From positions 124,001 to 188,000 of the forward strand of contig NZ_AUAX01000019.1 of assembly GCF_000428945.1 (NCBI RefSeq): a DNA stretch of 64,000 nt, in the 5' to 3' direction. The stretch comes from Hamadaea tsunoensis DSM 44101 (GTDB lineage: Bacteria > Actinomycetota > Actinomycetes > Mycobacteriales > Micromonosporaceae). Under the pieces are notes generated by a model, which saw only the letters and a list, made by a program, of their open reading frames with translations, was not told the origin of the DNA and did not search any database. Positions 51,481 to 60,309 of the stretch are shown piece by piece; position 1 is the stretch's first letter; each line of letters starts with the position of its first letter. The position numbers and the translations under genes were made by a program.

Positions 51481-52116
51481 TCATGGCACGGTTCCGGCTT
51501 CGGCGAGGGCCCGTGCCACCTCCGCGTCCGTCGTCGGGGTGAAGTCCGCGTACCAGGCGCCGACCGCGGTGAAGTGCGGCGGGACCAGGACGGCCACCAG
51601 CTCGTCCGCCACCTCCGCCAGCTCGTGGTACGCCTGTGGCGGCGCCACCGGCGCGGCGAGCACGATCCGCTCCGCACCGCGTACGCGGGCCACGTGGCAG
51701 GCGGCCGCGGCGGTGGCTCCGGTGGCGATGCCGTCGTCCACGATGATCGCCGTCCGGCCGTCGAGCGGCACCGGCGGGCGGCCGCCCCGCAACGCGATCA
51801 CTCGATTGTGGAGGGTGGCGCGTTCGGCCCGCTCGACGTCGGCCAGCCGGCCCGGGTCGACCCGGGCGGCGGCCGGCATGAGTATCCGGGCGCCCTGTTC
51901 GCCGAGGGCGCCGACGGCGTACTCCGGCTGGTCGGGGTGGCCGAGCTTGCGGACGACGATCACGTCGAGCGGGGCGCGCAGCACCCGGGCGACCTCGGCC
52001 GCGACCGGTACGCCGCCCCGGGGCAGTCCGAGCACGACGAGCCGGCCGCCGGCCAGGTGCCGCAGTTCGTCGGCGAGCCGCCGGCCGGCCTCCGCGCGAT
52101 CGGCGAAGGGCCTCAT
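51481..52116 (-). CDS. Phosphoribosyltransferase-domain protein
   Basis: 211 residues. PRPP loop AIIVDDGIATGATAAAA and the type I fold (LVVLGLPRGGVPVAAEVARVL, VRKLGHPDQPEYAVGAL). These stand-alone PRT proteins are common in Actinobacteria; the base acceptor is unknown. The ATG at 52116 is preferred because the family begins MRPFADR; the frame is open further upstream into hairpin B2. First gene of an operon with the NUDIX gene. Confidence 0.9.
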   Translation of the reverse strand: MRPFADRAEAGRRLADELRHLAGGRLVVLGLPRGGVPVAAEVARVLRAPLDVIVVRKLGHPDQPEYAVGALGEQGARILMPAAARVDPGRLADVERAERATLHNRVIALRGGRPPVPLDGRTAIIVDDGIATGATAAAACHVARVRGAERIVLAAPVAPPQAYHELAEVADELVAVLVPPHFTAVGAWYADFTPTTDAEVARALAEAGTVP

Positions 52117-52148
52117 CCCGCCATCATCCCGCGTACGCCCGCCGCCCA

Positions 52149-52233
52149 CCCAAGATCCCGCTTGGATCAGGGAAACCACCCGAATCTTGGGCCAAGATTA
52201 CGTGCGAAACCCTGATCCAAGCGGGATCTTGGG
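52149..52233. repeat. Inverted repeat family B, copy 2
   Basis: 85 bp with 24 perfectly paired bases in each outer arm (starts CCCAAGATCCCGCTTGG, ends in its complement). Unlike all other copies it lies between divergent genes. Compared with B1 the fifth base of the CCCG(T/C)TTGG word changes with its partner on the other arm. Confidence 0.9.
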
Positions 52234-52313
52234 GGCGGGCCGGCGGGCGGGCCGGCAGGAAGGGGGCGGGAAGGCGGCGGGAAGGCGGTTGCGTACTCAA
52301 GCCGCGATGCTGT

Positions 52314-52375
52314 TAGGCTCGGGCCATGTTCATCTGAGCGTGATGTCCCGCCTGTGCCGTTGTCGGCAGCCATAG
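52314..52375 (+). promoter_or_regulatory. Leaderless leader region with two tiny frames, one Cys-containing
   Basis: TAGGCT (52314-52319) stands 6 bases before ATG TTC ATC TGA (52326-52337), a three-codon frame that would be read from the very 5' end. Five bases later starts a second frame MSRLCRCRQP (52343-52375). A short CGCCC-CTA-GGGCG hairpin follows at about 52386. The next gene starts at 52451. The arrangement resembles peptide-leader attenuation with Cys codons; I have no other evidence. Confidence 0.4.
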
Positions 52376-52450
52376 TCCCCGTCCGCCCCTAGGGCGTTGA
52401 TGCGACTCACGTGATGCGAAGGCGCCCCGAAACCCTTGTCAGGAGACATC

Positions 52451-52651
52451 ATGCCAACCGAACCGCTTGCCGACGACGCCGCCGAGTCCGAGGAGACCCC
52501 GGAGACCGGCGAAGAGGTCCAGCTCACCCGGGCCGAGCGCCGGGCCAAGGGCAAGGGCGCCAAGCCGCAGCCCTACGGCTCCGGGAACTTCGTGCCGAAG
52601 GGCGGCGGCGGCCACGCCCCGCGCATCTGGTCCAACCGCCGCGCCGGCTGA
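52451..52651 (+). CDS. 66-residue protein of unknown function
   Basis: An acidic first half (LADDAAESEETPETGEEVQL) and a basic Gly/Lys/Arg-rich second half (RAERRAKGKGAKPQPYGSG, GGGGHAPRIWSNRRAG). No domain, signal or membrane segment is recognised; it may be intrinsically disordered. AGGAG lies 5 bases before the ATG, one of the best ribosome sites in the window. A leader with tiny frames precedes it and a ketopantoate-reductase-like gene follows after 76 bases. Confidence 0.75.
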   Translation: MPTEPLADDAAESEETPETGEEVQLTRAERRAKGKGAKPQPYGSGNFVPKGGGGHAPRIWSNRRAG

Positions 52652-52727
52652 TCCGTACAACCGTCGATCCACCACGACCGCCGATCCGCCACACCCGTCC
52701 CCGGAGCGCGACGCGTACGCTCGCCGC

Positions 52728-53735
52728 ATGCGCTTTGTGATCTTCGGGGCGGGTGCGGTCGGCGGTGTCGTCGGCGGTCTGCTGGCGGTGGCCGGGCACG
52801 AGGTCGCGCTGCTCGCCCGGGGCCGGCATCTCGCCGCGATCCGGTCGGCCGGGCTGACCGTCGAGACGCCCACCGACCGGCACCTGGTCCGGGTCGCGGC
52901 CGCCGAGACGCCGGCGGAACTCGGCATGCGCCCGGACGACGTCGTGTTCCTCGCGATGAAGGGCAACGACACCGGGGCGGCCCTGCGGTCGCTGGCGCCC
53001 GTCGCCGATCCGCGTACGCCTGTCGTGTGCCTGCAGAACGGCGTCGCCAACGAGCGGGCGGCGCTGCGCCTTTTCGAGCACGTCTACGGGATCTGCGTGA
53101 TGTGCCCGACGACGCATCTCGAACCGGGGGTCGTGCGGGCCGACTGCGCCCCGACACCCGGCATCCTCGACATCGGACAGTTCCCCGGCGGCGTCGACGA
53201 GACCGCGGTGGCGATCGCGAGCGCACTGGCCGACGCCGGGTTCGTGAGCGAACCGGACCCCGCCATCATGCGCTGGAAGTACGCCAAGCTGCTGACGAAC
53301 CTCGGCAACGCGATCGACGCCGTGTGTACGCGTACCCCCGAGGTGGCGGAGTTGACCGCGCGGGCCCGGGCGGAGGCGCGCGGCGTACTGGACGCGGCGG
53401 GGATCGGGTACGCGTCGGACGCGGAGGACGCCGTGCGGCGCGGGGAGATCCTGCAGGTGCGGACCGAGCGGGGCGGCGGATCGTCGTGGCAGAGCCTGAC
53501 CCGGGGGACCGGCTCGATCGAGACCGACTACCTCAACGGCGAGATCGTGCTGCTCGCGCGCGAGCGCGGGCTGGCGGCGCCGCTGAACGAGAACGCGCGG
53601 CGCTGGGCCAACCGGTTCGCGGCGGAGGGCCGCGTACCGCGTTCCCTGAGTGTCGCGGAGTGGACGGCGACGCTGGGGAGCGCGGCGCCCTGGGGCCTGG
53701 CGGCTGGACCACGAGGCCTGGGAGACAAGCCCTAG
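52728..53735 (+). CDS. Ketopantoate reductase-like (PanE/ApbA) oxidoreductase
   Basis: 335 residues. Rossmann GAGAVGG (7-13), the conserved LQNGV motif and the catalytic Lys region MRWKYAKLLTNLGNAIDA, as in 2-dehydropantoate reductases. True PanE function is not certain because many paralogues have other substrates and no other pan genes are adjacent. TACGCT lies 6 bases before the ATG. The 3' end overlaps the convergent GNAT stop by four bases. Confidence 0.88.
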   Translation: MRFVIFGAGAVGGVVGGLLAVAGHEVALLARGRHLAAIRSAGLTVETPTDRHLVRVAAAETPAELGMRPDDVVFLAMKGNDTGAALRSLAPVADPRTPVVCLQNGVANERAALRLFEHVYGICVMCPTTHLEPGVVRADCAPTPGILDIGQFPGGVDETAVAIASALADAGFVSEPDPAIMRWKYAKLLTNLGNAIDAVCTRTPEVAELTARARAEARGVLDAAGIGYASDAEDAVRRGEILQVRTERGGGSSWQSLTRGTGSIETDYLNGEIVLLARERGLAAPLNENARRWANRFAAEGRVPRSLSVAEWTATLGSAAPWGLAAGPRGLGDKP

Positions 53736-54169
53736 CCCACGGCCTGGCGGCTGGGGCCCGCGGGCCGTTCCAGGACGGTGGTGGGCTCGCCGAAGCCGAA
53801 CTTCCGGTAGAGGTCGTGAGCGTCGGAGGTGTGCAGCATCCAGCGGAACTCGGCGCCCGGCCCCTCCTCGATCATGACGTGGACCAGGGCGACGCCGAGC
53901 CGCCGGCCGCGGTGCGCCGGGTCCACGTAGACGTCGGCCAGGTACGCCAGGGCGAGCCCGTCGGAGACGGCCCGCGCGAACCCGACCATGGCGCCGGTCC
54001 CGTCGTACGCGCCGACCACCCGCCACGAGGCGCGGACCTGCGCGGCGAAGTCCTCACGGCCGCGCCACTTGCCCCAGTAAGCCTCGGTGGACAGGAACGT
54101 CCAGGCGGCGTCGAGGTCGATCCGCTCCGGATCGTCGTCGATCTCGTAACCGGGGGTCTCAGGCCGCAT
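53732..54169 (-). CDS. GNAT family N-acetyltransferase
   Basis: 145 residues, a GNAT domain with motif [21 protein letters not shown] and motif B (HTSDAHDLYRKFGF). Similar to small-molecule acetyltransferases. It overlaps the methyltransferase gene by 11 bases and is probably the last gene of a GNAT-methyltransferase-GNAT operon. Acceptor unknown. Confidence 0.88.
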   Translation of the reverse strand: MRPETPGYEIDDDPERIDLDAAWTFLSTEAYWGKWRGREDFAAQVRASWRVVGAYDGTGAMVGFARAVSDGLALAYLADVYVDPAHRGRRLGVALVHVMIEEGPGAEFRWMLHTSDAHDLYRKFGFGEPTTVLERPAGPSRQAVG

Positions 54170-55004
54170 CCGGGGCCCTCTCCGTCCTGTTCGCGGTGAT
54201 GAACGTGCCGCGCAGGCCGGGCGGCGGCCGGCGGCCGTAGCCGCGCGCGACGTCCACCCGCTCGTCGGGGTGCGGGTCCCAGCCGTGCTCGGCCAGCCAC
54301 CGCGGCGCCTCCGGGCCGAGTCCACCCTTCCACAGCGCCACGTAATGATCCAGGCCGCGCCGCGCGGTGCCGTTGTACGAGCTGTGCTCGAAGGCGAGCC
54401 GGCTGCCGTCCGCCGACAGGCCGCCCACCGTGGTCAGCAGGGCGGCGGCCTCCTCGTGGGTCAGGTAGATCAACAAGCCCTCCACCAGCCACGCCGTCGG
54501 CCGCGCGGGATCGAAACCCGCGGCCGTGAGCGCGGTGGCCCAGTCGAACCGCAGGTCCGCGGCGACCTCCCGGCGCTCGCACCGCGGCGTCGCGCCCTTC
54601 TCCCCGAGTACGCGTGCCTTGAACGCCAGGATCTGCGGCAGGTCGACCTCGAAGAGGCGTACGCCGGGCGGCCAGTCGAGGCGGTAGGCGCGGGTGTCCA
54701 GCCCGGCGGCCAGCAGCACGACCTGATCGGTGTCGCGGGCGGCGGCCAGCAGGTAGTCGTCGAAGTAGCGGGTCCGGATGATCGCCGAGAAGCCGACCAC
54801 CACCGCCAGGCTGGGTACGCCCTGCGCGTGGTCGACGTCGGCCCGGCGGCGCTCGACGAATTCGCGGGGGGCCGCGCGGACGAAGTCCCGGGCGTAGGGA
54901 TCGTCGAAGAGCCGGTCCGGCCGCGAACTCTCGTACGCGCGGACCATCGCGACGCCGATCGCGGTCTGCGAGACGCCGGGCATGGCCTCGGTCACGATGC
55001 CCAC
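54159..55004 (-). CDS. SAM-dependent methyltransferase, TIGR00027/LCMT-like
   Basis: 281 residues. Motifs of the actinobacterial TIGR00027 group: RAYESSRPDRLFDDPYA at the start, VVLLAAGLDTRAYRLDWP for SAM binding, RLFEVDLPQILAFKARVL, and PTAWLVEGLLIYLTHEEA. The family resembles leucine carboxyl methyltransferases but substrates in bacteria are mostly unknown. It starts 3 bases after the GNAT gene upstream and overlaps the one downstream. Confidence 0.93.
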   Translation of the reverse strand: MGIVTEAMPGVSQTAIGVAMVRAYESSRPDRLFDDPYARDFVRAAPREFVERRRADVDHAQGVPSLAVVVGFSAIIRTRYFDDYLLAAARDTDQVVLLAAGLDTRAYRLDWPPGVRLFEVDLPQILAFKARVLGEKGATPRCERREVAADLRFDWATALTAAGFDPARPTAWLVEGLLIYLTHEEAAALLTTVGGLSADGSRLAFEHSSYNGTARRGLDHYVALWKGGLGPEAPRWLAEHGWDPHPDERVDVARGYGRRPPPGLRGTFITANRTERAPDAA

Positions 55005-55007
55005 CTC

Positions 55008-55604
55008 CTACACCTGCCCGGGGCTGCGCCACAGTGCGGGCTGGGGCGGGCCGGAGTCGACCGGCACGTCTCCGCTGACCTCGAAGCCGTGCCGACGGTA
55101 GAACGGCAGGTTGCGGGGGTTCGACGATTCGAGATAGACCGGCAGGCCGTCGGCGTCGAACCGGCGCAGCGCGTCGCTCAGCACCGCCGAGCCTAGCCCT
55201 TGACCGCGTCCGGAGCGCGCCGTGCCGATGAACTCCAGATACCAGTGTTCCGGGGGCTGCCGCGCGTGGTGGCGGTCGACGGCCGACAGCCGGCCCAGCA
55301 ACCGCCCGGTACGCAGCCCGGCCCCGCGCAGAATCGACGGCGCCGCCTTGAGGAGTTCCTTCTGGGGCATCTCCCATTGGCGGGGCGGCGACCAGACGGC
55401 CACCGATCGCAGATCCCCGGTCGTGTAGACGTGCCCGCGCGGGAGGGCGTACGCGAGCAGGGCGCCGAAGATCCGTTCCAGTCGCTTCGGCCGGTGCGCC
55501 GCGGGGATCATCCAGGACCACACGGGATCGCCGTCGAAGGCCTCGGCGAGGGTCGTCGCCAGGGCCGGAGCGTCGGCGGGGGTCGCCCGGCGGATCTCGA
55601 TCAT
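55008..55604 (-). CDS. GNAT family N-acetyltransferase
   Basis: 198 residues. A GNAT domain with motif A FIGTARSGRGQGLGSAVLSDAL and the C-terminal FYRRHGFEVSG. The first half (TLAEAFDGDPVWSWMIPAAHRPKRL) is of the kind seen in acetyltransferases that act on puromycin-like amines. First gene of the operon 55604-53732. The ATG at 55604 matches the family start better than one 36 bases upstream. Confidence 0.88.
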   Translation of the reverse strand: MIEIRRATPADAPALATTLAEAFDGDPVWSWMIPAAHRPKRLERIFGALLAYALPRGHVYTTGDLRSVAVWSPPRQWEMPQKELLKAAPSILRGAGLRTGRLLGRLSAVDRHHARQPPEHWYLEFIGTARSGRGQGLGSAVLSDALRRFDADGLPVYLESSNPRNLPFYRRHGFEVSGDVPVDSGPPQPALWRSPGQV

Positions 55605-55687
55605 GCAGGGTATTCGAGTGGTTTTCGCGTTCGCAGTCAATGGTCCCTACGGCTGTTCTGTCGGGGGCTGGTTCTAGGGTCGTCCTC

Positions 55688-56353
55688 ATGCCGAAGACTC
55701 CCGCCGCGCCGCAACTGCCGAAGTCGTTCCCGCCCGGTCCGCCCGCGATCGAGCCGGTGATCGAGGACGAGGCGGAGTGGTGGCAGCTCGACCTCGACGG
55801 GCCCGTGCTCGCCGGCGCGGCGGCCGGCATGGAGATCGAGCAGTGCCGGCTGACCCGGCCGCGCATGTCCGGCGTACGCCTGGAGAAGTCGACGGTGATC
55901 GACTGCCTGGTCCAGCACGGCGACCTCGCCAACCTCTACGCCGAGGGCTGCGGCCTGCGCCGGGTCGAACTGGTCGAGTGCCGGATGACCGGCCTGACCT
56001 ACATCGCCGGGGCCCTGCGGGACGTCGTCGTGCGCGACTGCCGGCTGGACCTGTCGACCTGGCGCGGCTCGACCTTCACCCAGGCCGTGTTCACCGGCTG
56101 CGACCTGCGCCGGGCCGACTTCATCGGGGCGGACCTGCGCGGCGCCGTGTTCGAGAACTGCGACCTCGGCGGGGCGCAGTTCAGCAACGCGAAGATGGAC
56201 GGTGCCCGGATCGCCGGGTGTGATCTCGCCGGGCTCGGCGGCGTCGCGGCGCTCGCCGGTGCGACCGTCGCGGCCGACGATCTCGCGGTCCTCGCCGAGC
56301 TGCTGGCCGGCGCGCTCGGCATCACCGTCGAGGCGCCCACCCGGGCCGACTGA
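55688..56353 (+). CDS. Pentapeptide-repeat protein
   Basis: 221 residues. Residues about 45-190 are made of five-residue repeats with a hydrophobic central position (GCDLRRADFIGADLRGAVFENCDLGGAQFSNAKMDGARIAGCDLAG), forming a right-handed quadrilateral beta-helix. Members of the fold can mimic DNA and protect gyrase, but most have other or unknown roles. TAGGGT lies exactly 7 bases before the ATG, so it is probably leaderless. Short repeat run and no gyrase-specific feature visible. Confidence 0.9.
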   Translation: MPKTPAAPQLPKSFPPGPPAIEPVIEDEAEWWQLDLDGPVLAGAAAGMEIEQCRLTRPRMSGVRLEKSTVIDCLVQHGDLANLYAEGCGLRRVELVECRMTGLTYIAGALRDVVVRDCRLDLSTWRGSTFTQAVFTGCDLRRADFIGADLRGAVFENCDLGGAQFSNAKMDGARIAGCDLAGLGGVAALAGATVAADDLAVLAELLAGALGITVEAPTRAD

Positions 56354-56369
56354 GCTGGACTCCTAAACT

Positions 56370-59300
56370 ATGCGGGTGATCGTCGCACACGGACTGTGGT
56401 GGGAGGGCCGCCTGGCCGTGTGGGCGGAGGACCCCTCCGCCGGCTCGCCCTTCCCGGGTCCGGTGCCGCCGGTGACCTCGGACGGCATCGGGCGGCATCC
56501 GTCGGCGGCGGCGGTCGAGACCCTGCTCGCCGAGGTCGGGGCGGGGGAGCCGGGGACTCTCGAGCTCCTGCTGCCCGGCGACGGCCGCCGCCCGTACGAC
56601 TCGCCGGACGTCTTCCGCGAGCCGGTGGAGACCGACGGGTCGCCGGCGGCCGGTCCCACGCTGCTCGGCCGGTGGGCGGTGCCGGCCGTCGCGTTCGACG
56701 CCGACGAGGCGCTGTCGATGCTGCGCGACCTGCCGGCGAGCGGGATCACGATGGGGGCTTCGCTGCGCCATCTCGTCGCGCTGGCGGAGTTCGCGGCAGA
56801 CATCGTGGCGCGCGGGCGGATCCTGCCCAGCCTCGACGTGCTCGCCGGGGACGGCCGGGTCGTCGACGCAGCCGAAGCGCGGGCCGACCTGGAGCGGGCG
56901 GCCGGCGGCGGGCGGGCCGTCTGGCGGCCGGTGCTCACCGACACGGACCGGCGCCGGGCCCAGGAGTTCGCCGCCTCCCTGCCGCCCTCGGGCCGCTGCG
57001 CCGTCCGGCCCGAGTCCATAGTGGATGCGGGGTCTCCCGCGACCGGGATGCCGGCTGCCGCGGCCGTCGTGAGCGATGCGCTGGACGCGCTCGTGGACGC
57101 CACCGCCCGCGCCTTCCTCCCGTCCACCCGGCGGACGCCCAAGGACTGGCGCTCCGCGCTGACCGGCCGCCGGCGCGAGTTCCCCGCGGCGCCGGAGGAC
57201 CTGGTCCGGCTGGCGGCCGAGCTCGCCGCCTGGCAGCGCGACGCGGCCGGTGGCGCCGTGCGGGCGCTGTTCCGGCTGGTCGAACCGCCGAAGGAGGCCG
57301 GCGACGACGAGCCGTGGCGGGTCGAGCTGTCGTTGCAGGCGGCCGACGAACCGAGCCTCGTGGTCGGCGCGGCCGACATCTGGGCGGGCACCGGCGCGTT
57401 CGCCCGGCACCTCGACGCCCCGCAGGAGACCTTCCTCGGCGAGCTCGGCCGGGCCGCCCGGCTGTGGCCGGACCTCGACCGGGCGCTGAGCGAGGCCAAG
57501 CCGGCGATCCTCGATCTCGACGCCACCCGGGCGCACGCGTTCCTCCGCGACGCCGCGCCGCTGCTGGCGGGAGCGGGATTCGGCGTACTGCTGCCGCGGT
57601 GGTGGGGCAAGCCGGCGGCCCGGATCGGCGTGAAACTCACCGCGTCGTCGCCGGCGGCACCGGCCACGGTCGCGAACAAGTCCACGGTCGGCCTCGAAGC
57701 GATGGTCGACTACGAGTGGGAGCTGGCGCTCGGCGAGCACACCCTGACGCAGGAGGAGCTCGAACGGCTGGCCGGGCTCAAGGCCCCGCTGGTACGCGTA
57801 CGCGGGCAGTGGGTGGAGCTCGATCCGAAACGGCTGGCCGCCGGGCTGGCCCTGCTGGCCGATCAGGGCCAGATGACCGTGCTCGACCTGCTGACCGGGC
57901 GAGCCGCGTCCGATGTGGAGCTTCCGGTCGTCGAGGTGGCCGCGACCGGCTGGGTCGGCGACCTGCTGACGGGACAGCAGATCCCGCCGGCCGAGCTGAC
58001 CGACGCCTTCACCGGGACGCTGCGCCCGTACCAGCTGCGCGGCGTGTCCTGGCTGTGCTTCCTCGAACGGCTCGGGCTCGGCGCGGTGCTGGCCGACGAC
58101 ATGGGGCTCGGCAAGACCGCCCAGATCCTGGCCCTGGCGAGCACCGCCGGCGAAGGGGGCAAGACGCTCATCGTCTGCCCGATGTCCCTGGTCGGCAACT
58201 GGCAGCGGGAGGCCGCCAAGTTCGCGCCGGCGCTGCGCGTACACGTGCATCATGGCGCGGAACGCGTGCAGGGCAAGAAGTTCACGGACGCCGTCGAAGC
58301 CTCGGACCTGGTCGTCACGACCTATTCCCTCGCGACGCGCGACGCGGCGGCGCTGCGCAGGATCGGCTGGCACCGGATCGTGGTCGACGAGGCGCAGGCG
58401 ATCAAGAACGCCGCGACCAAGCAGGCCGTCGCGATTCGGTCGCTGCCCGCGCTGCACCGCGTCGCCGTCACGGGTACGCCGGTCGAGAACCGCCTCGCCG
58501 ACCTCTGGTCGATCATGGAGTTCGCCAATCCCGGACTGCTCGGCCCGGCGGCCGAGTTCAAGCGGGCGTACGCCGAGCCCATCCAGCGGCACGGCGACGA
58601 GCTGGCGGCCGACCGGCTGCGGCGGTTGACGGCGCCGTTCGTGCTGCGCCGGTTGAAGACGGACAAGACGATCATCACCGACCTGCCGGAGAAGCTGGAG
58701 ATGGAAGTGGTCTGCAACCTGACCACCGAGCAGGCCACGCTCTACCAGGCGGTGGTGGACGACGCGCTGCGGGCGATCGAGAACGCCGAGGGGATCGAGC
58801 GGCGCGGCCTGGTGCTGGCGACGATGACGAAGCTGAAGCAGGTCTGCAACCATCCCGCGCAGCTGCTGCGGGACGGGTCGCGGCTGGCCGGGCGCTCGGG
58901 CAAGCTCGCCCGGCTGGAGGAGATCCTCGAAGAGGTGCTCGCGGCCGGCGAGAAGGCCCTGCTGTTCACCCAGTACGCGGAGTTCGGGGGCGCCCTGCAG
59001 GGCCACCTGTCGGGCCGGTTCGGTCGCGAGGTGCTCTACCTGCACGGCGGGGTGTCCAAACCGGACCGTGACGCGATGGTGGAGCGGTTCCAGGCCGACG
59101 GCGGCCCGTCGGTGTTCGTGCTGTCGCTCAAGGCGGGCGGCACCGGCCTGACCCTGACCGCGGCCAACCATGTCGTGCACGTGGACCGGTGGTGGAACCC
59201 GGCCGTCGAGGACCAGGCGACCGACCGGGCCTTCCGGATCGGCCAGCGCCGCAACGTCCAGGTCCGCAAGTTCGTCTGCGCCGGCACCCTGGAGGAGAAG

Positions 59301-59435
59301 ATCGCCGCCCTCATCCGGGACAAGCGGGAGCTGGCCGACCGCATCGTGGGGACGGGGGAGGGATGGCTGACCGAACTGAGCACCGCGGAACTCAAGGACC
59401 TGTTCCGGCTGGAGACGAACGCGGCGGTCGAATGA
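56370..59435 (+). CDS. SNF2-family DEAD/DEAH-box ATPase (HepA-like)
   Basis: 1021 residues. The N-terminal about 480 residues form the SNF2-associated bacterial region. The motor follows: Walker A DDMGLGKTAQ with Lys582, motif II DEAQ (673-676), motif III GTPVENRL, and helicase C-terminal motifs LSLKAGGTGLTL and DQATDRAFRIGQ. It translocates on double-stranded DNA using ATP. The start may be ATG 56370 or GTG 56376; TAAACT directly abuts the ATG and is 6 bases before the GTG, which fits a leaderless GTG start. Translationally coupled to the SWIM gene (ATGA). Confidence 0.93.
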   Translation: MRVIVAHGLWWEGRLAVWAEDPSAGSPFPGPVPPVTSDGIGRHPSAAAVETLLAEVGAGEPGTLELLLPGDGRRPYDSPDVFREPVETDGSPAAGPTLLGRWAVPAVAFDADEALSMLRDLPASGITMGASLRHLVALAEFAADIVARGRILPSLDVLAGDGRVVDAAEARADLERAAGGGRAVWRPVLTDTDRRRAQEFAASLPPSGRCAVRPESIVDAGSPATGMPAAAAVVSDALDALVDATARAFLPSTRRTPKDWRSALTGRRREFPAAPEDLVRLAAELAAWQRDAAGGAVRALFRLVEPPKEAGDDEPWRVELSLQAADEPSLVVGAADIWAGTGAFARHLDAPQETFLGELGRAARLWPDLDRALSEAKPAILDLDATRAHAFLRDAAPLLAGAGFGVLLPRWWGKPAARIGVKLTASSPAAPATVANKSTVGLEAMVDYEWELALGEHTLTQEELERLAGLKAPLVRVRGQWVELDPKRLAAGLALLADQGQMTVLDLLTGRAASDVELPVVEVAATGWVGDLLTGQQIPPAELTDAFTGTLRPYQLRGVSWLCFLERLGLGAVLADDMGLGKTAQILALASTAGEGGKTLIVCPMSLVGNWQREAAKFAPALRVHVHHGAERVQGKKFTDAVEASDLVVTTYSLATRDAAALRRIGWHRIVVDEAQAIKNAATKQAVAIRSLPALHRVAVTGTPVENRLADLWSIMEFANPGLLGPAAEFKRAYAEPIQRHGDELAADRLRRLTAPFVLRRLKTDKTIITDLPEKLEMEVVCNLTTEQATLYQAVVDDALRAIENAEGIERRGLVLATMTKLKQVCNHPAQLLRDGSRLAGRSGKLARLEEILEEVLAAGEKALLFTQYAEFGGALQGHLSGRFGREVLYLHGGVSKPDRDAMVERFQADGGPSVFVLSLKAGGTGLTLTAANHVVHVDRWWNPAVEDQATDRAFRIGQRRNVQVRKFVCAGTLEEKIAALIRDKRELADRIVGTGEGWLTELSTAELKDLFRLETNAAVE

Positions 59436-60292
59436 GGTTCGCCGACGGCTTCCCCGGCCCGGCCAAGTCCGTCCAAGGTGGACTGAAGGCTCGCAGCACC
59501 CGCGGCGCGATCGGCGACACGTGGTGGTCGAAGGCGTTCCTCGGGGCGCTCGAACGGCTGGCCGACGGCGGTCGCCTGCAACGCGGCCGGGCGTACGCGC
59601 GCAAGGGCCAGGTCGTCTCGATGCAGCTCTCGGCCGGCGTGGTGACCGCCGTCGTGCAGGGTTCGCGGGACGAGCCGTACCAGGTCCGGATCGCGTACGC
59701 GGCGGTGCCGTCCCCGGTCTGGCGGCGGATCGAGGACCGCCTCGCGGCCCAGGCCCGGTACGCCGCCCACCTGCTCGCCGGCCAGGTCCCGCACGAACTG
59801 GTGGACGTGTTCGAAGCCGAGGGGGTGGACCTGTTCCCGGCCGCGACCCGGGACCTCGACCTGGAGTGCAGCTGCCCGGACTGGGGCTGGCCGTGCAAGC
59901 ACGTGGCGGCCGCCTGCTACCTGCTGGCCGAGGCGTTCGACGCCGACCCGTTCGAGCTGCTGCGCTGGCGGGGCCGCGATCGGGAGGAACTGCTCGGGCG
60001 GCTGCGGAAGCTGCGCGGGGCCGCCGAACCCCCGGCGAAGCCCGCGGTGGCGGCGCCGACGATCGGGACCCGGGCGGCGCTCGGTGCGATGCCGCCGGCC
60101 GCCGGGGCAAGCCCGGCCGTCCCGGCGCAGTGGTGGACGCCGCCGAGCCCCATCCCGGCGGAGATCCCCGCCGACCGGCCCGACGTCCCCGTGCTCCGGC
60201 AGCTGCCGGTGCCGTCGGCGTACCTGGGCGGGGAGGGGTTGTCCCAGGAGCTGGCCGAGCTGTACCGGCGGCTGGACGCGCCCGAGGTCTGA
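59432..60292 (+). CDS. SWIM zinc-finger protein
   Basis: 286 residues. The SWIM motif CxCx6CxH is Cys146, Cys148, Cys155 and His157 (CSCPDWGWPCKH). The C-terminal third is Pro/Ala-rich and low in conservation. SWIM proteins occur next to bacterial SNF2 ATPases and are assumed to be DNA- or protein-binding partners. The ATG overlaps the SNF2 stop by four bases, so a fixed-ratio complex is likely. Confidence 0.92.
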   Translation: MRFADGFPGPAKSVQGGLKARSTRGAIGDTWWSKAFLGALERLADGGRLQRGRAYARKGQVVSMQLSAGVVTAVVQGSRDEPYQVRIAYAAVPSPVWRRIEDRLAAQARYAAHLLAGQVPHELVDVFEAEGVDLFPAATRDLDLECSCPDWGWPCKHVAAACYLLAEAFDADPFELLRWRGRDREELLGRLRKLRGAAEPPAKPAVAAPTIGTRAALGAMPPAAGASPAVPAQWWTPPSPIPAEIPADRPDVPVLRQLPVPSAYLGGEGLSQELAELYRRLDAPEV

Positions 60293-60309
60293 CCGGTAGT
60301 TTCATCTAC

